This document shows positions 57,038 to 64,000 of a stretch of 64,000 bases of DNA, piece by piece (the stretch's first letter is position 1; every line of letters starts with the position of its first letter). The position numbers and the translations under genes were made by a program. The stretch covers positions 1,777,337 through 1,841,336 of the forward strand of contig NW_006921532.1 of the NCBI RefSeq assembly GCF_000340215.1. Reading direction: 5' to 3'. The notes under the pieces are model-generated. The model saw only the letters and a program-made list of their open reading frames with translations, was not told the origin of the DNA and did not search any database. This DNA is from Pseudocercospora fijiensis CIRAD86. Taxonomy: Eukaryota > Ascomycota > Dothideomycetes > Mycosphaerellales > Mycosphaerellaceae.

Positions 57038-60000
57038 ATGGCCGTGCCGACGGAAGACAGATCCAAGCCGGGCACATATTACAATGACGACCCTTCGTTG
57101 CCTCCGCAGGACCAGTCGCCGATATCGAATGGGCAGACCAGTCTCTCCATCAGACCGCACGACCAGACAAATACCGACACTTCGTCACCCGCTACACACG
57201 AACGCAAGCCTCGCAGCTCGACAGACCCACAGCATGAGCCCAGCAGCGAGAAGCGGTCAAAGTCGAGCGGGAGGAGACCGAGTGGCCAGCAGAGGACGTG
57301 TGGAAAATGCCAGCGCCATTTGACTGGCCAGTTCGTGCGAGCATTAGGAGACACATACCATTTGGAGTGCTTCACGTGTCACGTAAGTTCTCTGCCATGC
57401 GTGGCGATAGGGTGTGAGTATGCTGATGACATGTTAGGATTGTGGCAAAATTGTCGCCTCCAAGTTCTTTCCTGTACCGGACCAGCCACCGAACCAGTAT
57501 CCTCTGTGCGAGACCGACTATTTCAAACGCCTTGATCTTCTGTGCTACGCGTGTCGAGGTGCATTGCGAGGATCGTATATCACGGCTCTGGATCGCAAGT
57601 ACCACATCGAGCACTTCACCTGCTCAGTATGTCCGACGGTATTTGGCGCGCAGGACTCATACTACGAGCACGAGGGCAGTGTGTACTGCCATTACCACTA
57701 CTCGACCAAGTTCGCGCAGAAGTGCAATGGGTGTCAGACAGCGATTTTGAAGCAGTTTGTAGAAATTTTCAGAAATGGCGTTAACCAGCACTGGCATCCG
57801 GAGTGTTACATGATTCACAAGTATTGGAATGTGCGACTACATGCTCCACCTCCGCGAGGCTCGGAAGAGGAGCAGGCGCTGGAAAGGCAGAGACAGCGAC
57901 AGGTGCAGGAAGAAGGAGATGCCAGTGAAGAGCAACGGAAAACAGTACGCAACGAAGAAGAAGCCGTCGAGTACAAAGTCCACTGGATATGGCATACCCT
58001 GTCATCTTTCGAAGAACGGTCTGCAACGCGAATATCGGACATGTTACTGCACGTTAGCAACGGCGCATACATGGATGGTGTGGTCGCCGCGAAAAAGTTC
58101 ATCACCCACGTGGACCTTCTTTTCAGTGCAGCAGACGATCTAGATCACAGGTTACAAGTGCGCCCTGCGAGAGGAGCAGAAGGCGTGCGAACGTTCGATG
58201 CGATTGTCCACCCTGGATTGAGCTACAGCAGGGAGGCAAAGCTACTCTGCAAAAAGGTAGTTGCCTTCTTCCAACTCCTAGCCGAGAACCAGGACAATGG
58301 GGTTCGGAGACTGGGCGTCACACAAGAACTCCTATCTTTGGTCACTGGTCTCGCGCATTACCTCAAGCTAATGATTCGGATATGCCTGTCCGGAGCTCTA
58401 AAATTGGAGCGTGAGACTTCCAGCGTCGAAGGACTGGAGAGCTTCCTCGAGGACATCAGCAAACTGGATGAGCGGCTGGATGCTGAAAGTCAGCGGGATT
58501 CCAAAGCCGATGCTGAGGCTTATGTGGACAAGAGCGCTGACACCTGCGTGGTCTGCAACAAGGCTGTGGAAGACAAATGCTATCGTCGAGAAGGTCGAGT
58601 ACTGCATACGCAGTGTGTAAGTTGTGCCAAATGCGGGAAGGACTCCAGTGATGACCCGGGAAATGCACGCTGGAGCGAGCAGACGGAAAGAGTGTGGTGC
58701 GAAGCTCACGCTCCATCAGATGCAAGATCAGGTGGCTTCATTCCAGTCACAAGATTACAGCAATATGTCCACTTGCTACGAGTCGCCCATGCAAGGCTGC
58801 TTGCCACTCTGAGAACCAGTGGTGCGTTGCCACACACCAGCGACGACCCGAACTTGGCTGGATACAACTCTCGAGAAGGGCACACGCCGTTGAACGAAAA
58901 TGAGCAACCAGGCCTCCTTCGCACAAATACCCGATCAAGATCTTATGGTGGGCGATCGCCAGGCCAACAAGGCCGAGGAGAACCCAGCTATGAAGACACG
59001 ATGGGTGACATTCGTCGTCTTAGGAGCACGAGAATGGACAAGCATCTGTCTAATGCCACCAAAAAGGCACGTACATCGCGAATCATTGACGGTCCTGAAG
59101 GCATGCGACCTGGTAGTGCAGACGCAGCCGACAGCAGAAGGCGGCAGAGCGCCTTCCAGATTGTGGAAGATCGTGACGGTGCAGGCGACACGGTCTCACA
59201 GCTCACGTTTGGCAAGCAAGATGCCATGACACTGGACGACATTCCAAGAATAGTTCAGGCGCAGCAGACGCGCGAGCAGAGACCCAACGCCTCGAAATAC
59301 GCCAGGCAGCATATGATTCCGCAGGAGCCGAAGCCGAGACTCATCAATGGCCACACGCGAGACTTCTCGGATGAAAAGGTTGAGACCAGGCCACCAGGCG
59401 CCAAGAAGTATTTTTCTGAGCTCACTGCCCTTGAGTACTTCATCGTTCGACATGTTGCTGTGCTGTCGATGGAGCCATTGTTGGAGGGTCATTTCAATCA
59501 AGAAGAGCTATTGGACTTGATTGAGACGAAGAGACCTACCTTCTGGAGCAAGTTTGGCAAAGCATTCCAAGGCAAAGAGAAGAAGCCCAAGGGTGCCAAG
59601 ACACAGATCTTCGGTGTGCCTCTTGAGCAAGTATTGGAACGCGACTACGAAGACAGCACTGATGGCGTCGGGCCTGGTTCGCTTAAGATTCCTTCGGTGG
59701 TCCAGGAGTGTATCAGCGCCATGAAGAGCATGGACATGTCCGTCGAGGGCGTCTTCCGAAAGAACGGAAACATCAAGCGGCTCAACGATGCAAAGGAGAC
59801 TATTGACACCAAGGGTGCCATCGACGTCGACCTCACCAAGGAGAATCCTGTGCAGGTCGCAGCTTTGCTCAAGAAGTATTTGCGCGAGCTTCCCGACCCG
59901 CTGCTTACCAACAAGCTCCATAAACTTTGGATAACATCCCAACGGATTGACGACAGCGAGCGAAGGCGAAGGGTCTTGCACTTGACGTGTTGCCTTCTAC

Positions 60001-60667
60001 CCAAAGCGCACAGAGACTGCATGGAAGTACTCTTTACTTTCCTCAACTGGGTGTCCAGCTTCAGTCATGTGGACGAGGAGAGCGGAAGCAAGATGGACAT
60101 CCACAACCTTGCGACCGTTATCACGCCGAACATCCTTCATGGTGGCAAGGACAACGTACCTGTGGACGAGAGCTTCCTCGCGATCGAGGCTGTACACAGC
60201 TTGATCGAATGTAACGAAAGCATGTGCGAGGTGAGCATAGTGCATACTTTGCAAAGCTGATTCGCTCATTACTGACGTCTTCACAGGTACCGGAGGATCT
60301 TGCGATGATTCTCAACGACTCCTCGCTGTTCAGCAACAACGCCGAGATTACGACGAAAGAGATCCTCAAACGGTATGGTGACCGTGCAAGGCCACCCACC
60401 GTTAACAGCGGACAGCCAACGGTCACTGCACAGAACGGCATGACATCGCCACAGAACACAGCACCCTTGGTGACGAGAGTGGACACAGATCCGCACCAGC
60501 AGAGCGCCTGGCAGAATGAAAGCTCAGTCAGGCACGTTGGAAGCGAAGCTGATCAAATGACACCTCCAAACCTGCCGTATGCGAATCCTAACGCGAGCTC
60601 AGAATCGCATGGCAGTCCAAATAGGATGAGCGGGAGGTATACAGGCCAGCGTGCCATGATGACATGA
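57038..60667 (+). CDS. LRG1: LIM-domain Rho GTPase-activating protein (Lrg1 type)
   Basis: Cytoplasmic/cortical RhoGAP that in yeast down-regulates Rho1 and so cell-wall glucan synthesis and polarised growth. Exons 57038-57382, 57438-60230 and 60287-60667 give 1172 residues with matching phases. LIM1 starts at C88 (CGKCQRHL) and spans the first intron; LIM2 starts at C151 (CYACRGAL); LIM3 starts at C485 (CVVCNKAVEDKC). The RhoGAP domain begins at FGVPLEQVL (840). The arginine finger is R889 in GVFRKNGNIKRL, and LRELPDPLL and MDIHNLATVITPNIL follow. The LIM-LIM-LIM-GAP order is that of Lrg1, not Rga1. The N-terminal 85 residues are disordered and Ser/Pro-rich. Intron 1 (57383-57437) and intron 2 (60231-60286) have standard signals. 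Confidence 0.93.
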
Positions 60668-62091
60668 TTCTAATTGCGTTGCACTGCGGCATGGCGATCC
60701 ACATGGGGAAACGGCGTTCTGATGACCACAGCTTTGAAAGAGGCCCGCCACGGCTGGAGATGCCTCGATTTATCTATTTTGTGATTTGATTCCCTTGCGT
60801 TTATCAAAGAAGACACCTGCCGAGAAGAAGTCACGGCTGAGCTGGAATAGCGAGCTTGACTACCGTGTCGATCTGAGCAGGATAAGGATGAAGCAGAAAA
60901 GGCGTTCTGCGCAGAAAAGGCGTTCTGCGCAGAATAGGCAAGAAGCGACTCCAGAGAAGAGCCCTCGAGCGATTTCGAAAAGTCGAAGTTCGGGTGGATG
61001 GGGAGGCCAATGTGTTTGCCTAGCGGTGATTGTGGGAGGAAGTTGGCAAGTCGGGAGATAGTGTCCAGCGAAATCCAGTGAGCAAGGGATGGAATGTGAG
61101 GAGCAAGAGAACTCCCTTTATTTGCAAGGTCTTTGACCATTTTCTCCTTTCCAGAAGCTCGTACATGTCGCTCGCAATGGATGACTGGCACCGCTCCTGA
61201 TTCCATACACCCGCAAGCGCTTCGTTGCTTGAGCTGAACAACGGAAAGGTTTGCTCCTTGGCACGCTCGCGGCATGCCCAAGATCAGAGTGGGATGACAT
61301 CGCTGTGCCTGCAGTCCATCTGAGTGCCAAGCAGCGCCATCGCACTTTCCATACAATGCGGCTTCCGAGACCAAATGCCACCAAAGCCAAGGAAGCAGCC
61401 ATCGAAGCACCCAACCCCAGTGATATCAGAGTCGCTTTCGGACCTGCTGCAGCAAGCCAAGTCCCCTGCCTGGCATCTACACCAATGTCCGTCCACAATC
61501 ACTGGCCATGTCATGACGCGCCAGGTCCGGTCGAAGATGCTTTGACTCCAGCCGACGGAGAAGAAAGTCACAGCTCGCGAGTTCCTACGCTCCGTACCCT
61601 CCTAGAAGGAAGGCAGCACTGAGAGATGGGTTCTGGCGCAATGAATTACTCGAAATGGAAAAACAGAATCTATTAAGACCCAGCGATTCACACACCATCC
61701 ATCCATCGATTCCGCTTGGCTTACGTTTCACTGGAATGCTAGCTACAACGTCTGCGCCAATCCGCGGAACGGAAACCGGACGAGTTGGTGGTGGGGGGGG
61801 AATTCTCGTACAGGTAGAATTAATTACCTAGGTAAGACACGAAGCGTAGGTATAGTATAGATATGGGTATAGTCCATCACACAAAACTCGTCATGAAACT
61901 CCGTATCGCATGATCGATAATAACTTCACTTCGCTTCCCTTGCTTGGTTTCGTGCTTGCTTGCTTGTGCCATGCATGGTCCTCATAAATCGACTTGGGAA
62001 AACGCCAGATGGATGCTGTGCAAATTTCTCCCCCTCCCCAAACACACTAAACACTTTTGTCGCAGCAAACTCTGCTTCTTTTGCCTTTTCT
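60668..62091. other. Convergent intergenic region, weak ORFs only
   Basis: 1.4 kb between two stop codons. A 246-codon minus-strand ORF (60670-61410) and a 123-codon plus-strand ORF (61251-61622) overlap here. Neither shows a domain, and the longer one contains an SAQNAF repeat that is a translation of an 18-bp duplication. A poly-G run (GGGGGGGG) lies near 61.79 kb. I cannot exclude one small gene. Confidence 0.4.
60897..60932. repeat. 18-bp tandem duplication (two copies)
   Basis: The unit AAAAGGCGTTCTGCGCAG occurs twice head to tail. Confidence 0.85.
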
Positions 62092-62844
62092 TTAACCCAT
62101 GACGATAGCAGCGACGGCTCCAAATACGAGCGCGATCGCACTGCCGCCTGCAGCGAATGTGGATGCGGAGCCGCCGGTTTGGCTGGGAGAGGCACCAGTG
62201 GTGGTGCCTTGGAAACCTGCGCCAGTGGTCTCGGATGCGGTTTGACTGGCGGTGGAGGAGGATCGGGTGAGAGTTGCGGGGGTCATGGTTGAGTTGCGAG
62301 TCATAGTGGTCATGTTACCAGCAGAGACTGGGTAGGTTGCGGTCATGGTAGTCGATGTCATGTTGGCAGTCGCGGTGGTCGTGGCAGACATGCTCGAGGT
62401 CATAGAGCCATAGGCCCCAGCAGTGCCAGATGAAGAGGAGCCAGTCTCGGTTGAGCCTTGGATAACGAACGGTCCAAAGTAGTTTGGCTCGTTGCCATCC
62501 TGTTTGATTTCGAGGGCATAGTCGGAACCGTTGTCCAGGTCGTTACCCGGGGTCCAAACGAACGATCCATCGCTTGCGGAGGTGGTGAGAGTCTTGACAA
62601 TCTGAAGGTTGTTGGAGTCCTGGGTTGAATGTCAGGATTGAGATCTGTGATCTTGGAAGATGTCGGGAGGACTTACACCACGACGGAGCAGGATAGTAAC
62701 AGGGGTTTTGTTGTCGTTGGTCATGTAGGTGATGACATTCTCCTTTCCCACGGTCACAGGGTTCGGCACCTTAGTGAAACCGAGCGGGTTCGCAGCAGTC
62801 GCAAGGGCTACGAGAGCGCTGACGAGGAGTGATTGGAATAGCAT
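62092..62844 (-). CDS. GPI-anchored Kre9/Knh1-like cell-surface protein
   Basis: Predicted extracellular, GPI-anchored wall or membrane protein. Exons 62844-62677 and 62619-62092 give 231 residues; the intron (62620-62676) is GTAAGT to ACCCAG. Residues 1-18 (MLFQSLLVSALVALATAA) are a signal peptide. Residues about 22-112 form a beta-rich domain of the Kre9/Knh1 N-terminal (Ser-Thr-rich GPI family) type, with NPVTVGKENVITYM, TILLRRG, FVWTPGNDLDNGSDYALEI and NYFGPFVIQG. A long Ser/Thr-rich, likely O-glycosylated stalk follows. The C-terminus ends in a hydrophobic tail (STFAAGGSAIALVFGAVAA) that would direct GPI attachment. The specific role is unknown; such proteins are common in ascomycete cell walls. 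Confidence 0.88.
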
Positions 62845-63708
62845 TTTGATCGATCTGATTAAAGCGATATGGTGGGATTCAAAGGTATTACTTTCGCGGT
62901 GCTGTTTGAACCGTGAAAGGGCTGTTGAGTAACGAGTGACACGTCTAATGACGGAGTAGTTGATGAATGATGTACGGAAGTGTGAAGAAGGCGACGAAGA
63001 AGGCTCGTAGAAGAAGTGCTTGCACCCAAGTCGCCCAACAACGTCGAGGCGTCGAGGCTGTTGTCTCAGACCAGCCGTCTCCCCGCGCGGCTCCATCTAA
63101 CTCATGCATCAATCTCCCGTGGCCTATCATGGGACAGCATCAGGCAAGGATATTTGTCTTGATGTTGCGCGAGCGTTCCTGCGCCGCTGCTTGGCTGTCG
63201 CCTGCTCTCTCTTCTGGAGTGTATCACATGTTGACTTCCTTCAACGATACAGCTGCCTGGGAGTCTCGCACATGCCGTCGAGATTCTTCTCAACGCCAAG
63301 CGCTCGAGGCCGAGTGAAGGAAGAAGCCGCGCAAGCTCCGGTGCGCCACCGTGCACGGGTTGAAGCCTTGAATTTCCATGTGTCACGGTAGGCTTGCCAT
63401 CAGCTAGCCCGTCCAAGGAACAGGCCTGGCGTTATCGACGGCTCCAGGGGAAGCGCAAAGCCTCCCAGGATCTTTTGCCGTCCGGTAGAGTTGAAGCGGG
63501 CCGTCAACGAAGAAGATCTGCTCTGCATGACACACGTGAAGAGCTGTCAGCTGACCTTGAAGTTGCGACATCCGAATGTAGCCGGCCGGCGCACACAGCC
63601 GAGCATTCCCAATAAGCCTCGCGCGCCAGAAATAGCTCGATTCGCATGGACATTGAGGTGCCTCGTGGACGGCGAAAGGCAAACAGGAAGGCGCGAGTCG
63701 TTGAAATA
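62845..63708. promoter_or_regulatory. Upstream region of the GPI-protein gene, no other gene seen
   Basis: About 860 bp of normal composition. ORFs of 60-135 codons on both strands overlap each other and have no recognisable features. Confidence 0.4.
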
Positions 63709-64000
63709 ATGGAGTTCATCAGGAACTCGGCCGGTACTGATCTTGACCTGTGCGGATCATGTGGATATACGATGGATAGTGGCGTGCTTGCCAGATTTGG
63801 CAGGGCAATTTCGCTGCGCTTCTTGTCGGCAGTCGCAAACTGTGCTCGAGCAGCTGGTGCAGGACAGCTTGCTACGGACCAGCACCAACGATTGACCGCT
63901 GGGTTGCGCAAAGTCTCTCCAAATACGAAGGTAGTCTCAGATAGTCAGCTTGGGCAGGCAGGTACGAATAGGTGGCAACGGCGAACAAGGTTTGAACTTT
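63709..64000 (+). CDS. Possible partial ORF running off the window
   Basis: From ATG at 63709 the frame stays open for 97 codons to the window edge. It starts MEFIRNSAGTDLDLCGSCGY and contains one CxxC. No family recognised and no splice sites are needed within the visible part. It may be the start of a real gene or a chance ORF. Confidence 0.2.
   Translation, partial: MEFIRNSAGTDLDLCGSCGYTMDSGVLARFGRAISLRFLSAVANCARAAGAGQLATDQHQRLTAGLRKVSPNTKVVSDSQLGQAGTNRWQRRTRFEL

Noticed and set aside
60670..61410. A 246-codon minus-strand ORF next to LRG1
   Set aside because: No domain is visible, it contains the translated 18-bp duplication, it overlaps other ORFs on both strands, and it ends 3 bp from the LRG1 stop. 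Kept only as a weak possibility.
1..64000. CRISPR arrays, rRNA genes and tRNA genes
   Set aside because: No regularly spaced repeats, rRNA-like sequence or convincing tRNA cloverleaf was seen on reading. The genome is eukaryotic, so CRISPR is not expected.

Overview
The window is nuclear DNA of a filamentous ascomycete. Flanking genes carry short introns (49-90 nt) with fungal splice signals. They encode recognisable Pezizomycotina proteins: an MTD1-type methylene-THF dehydrogenase, a Rim15-like kinase with PAS and receiver domains, RPB4, a LIM-RhoGAP of the Lrg1 type and a Kre9/Knh1-like GPI protein. Repeats show repeat-induced point mutation (RIP). A Dothideomycete-like host is my inference only.

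Left arm (1-7.05 kb): an MFS sugar/polyol transporter (+), MTD1 (-), a small cysteine-rich secreted protein (+) and a small conserved-looking hypothetical gene (+). The right arm (48.0-64 kb) is gene-dense: RIM15 (+) and RPB4 (-) are tail to tail, RPB4 and LRG1 (+) are head to head, and LRG1 converges on the GPI-protein gene (-).

Centre (7.05-48.0 kb): about 41 kb of transposons in which almost every CA/TG dinucleotide has become TA, so all frames are full of TAG/TAA while CpG is kept. I resolve a four-deep nest. A Ty1/copia element (7781-44621) was split inside its integrase by a Ty3/gypsy element (10012-42424). That element was split inside its integrase by a second gypsy chromovirus on the minus strand (17256-37421). 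The second gypsy was split in a 3' accessory ORF by a third gypsy chromovirus, also minus strand (22148-29132). The three inner insertions have LTR pairs of identical length (279/279, 188/188 and 308/308 bp) and exact target-site duplications (GTAT, CTTAA, GGTTC). The host frame reads straight across each excised insertion. Next to the nest is a Fot1/pogo-like DNA transposon (44731-48014) with 67-bp inverted repeats. Its right end abuts the RIM15 leader and is the point where RIP stops.

The most unusual content is in the two larger gypsy elements (about 12.2 and 13.2 kb once insertions are removed). Each carries a very long unrecognised ORF downstream of pol (about 930 and about 1,600 codons). 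The first also has a 27-nt near-palindrome repeated at its ORF boundaries, one copy of which is shared by the copia element. The innermost element has an extra ORF on the strand opposite to its own pol. I could not run searches, so identities rest on motifs read by eye, and ORF edges inside RIP-damaged elements are approximate.
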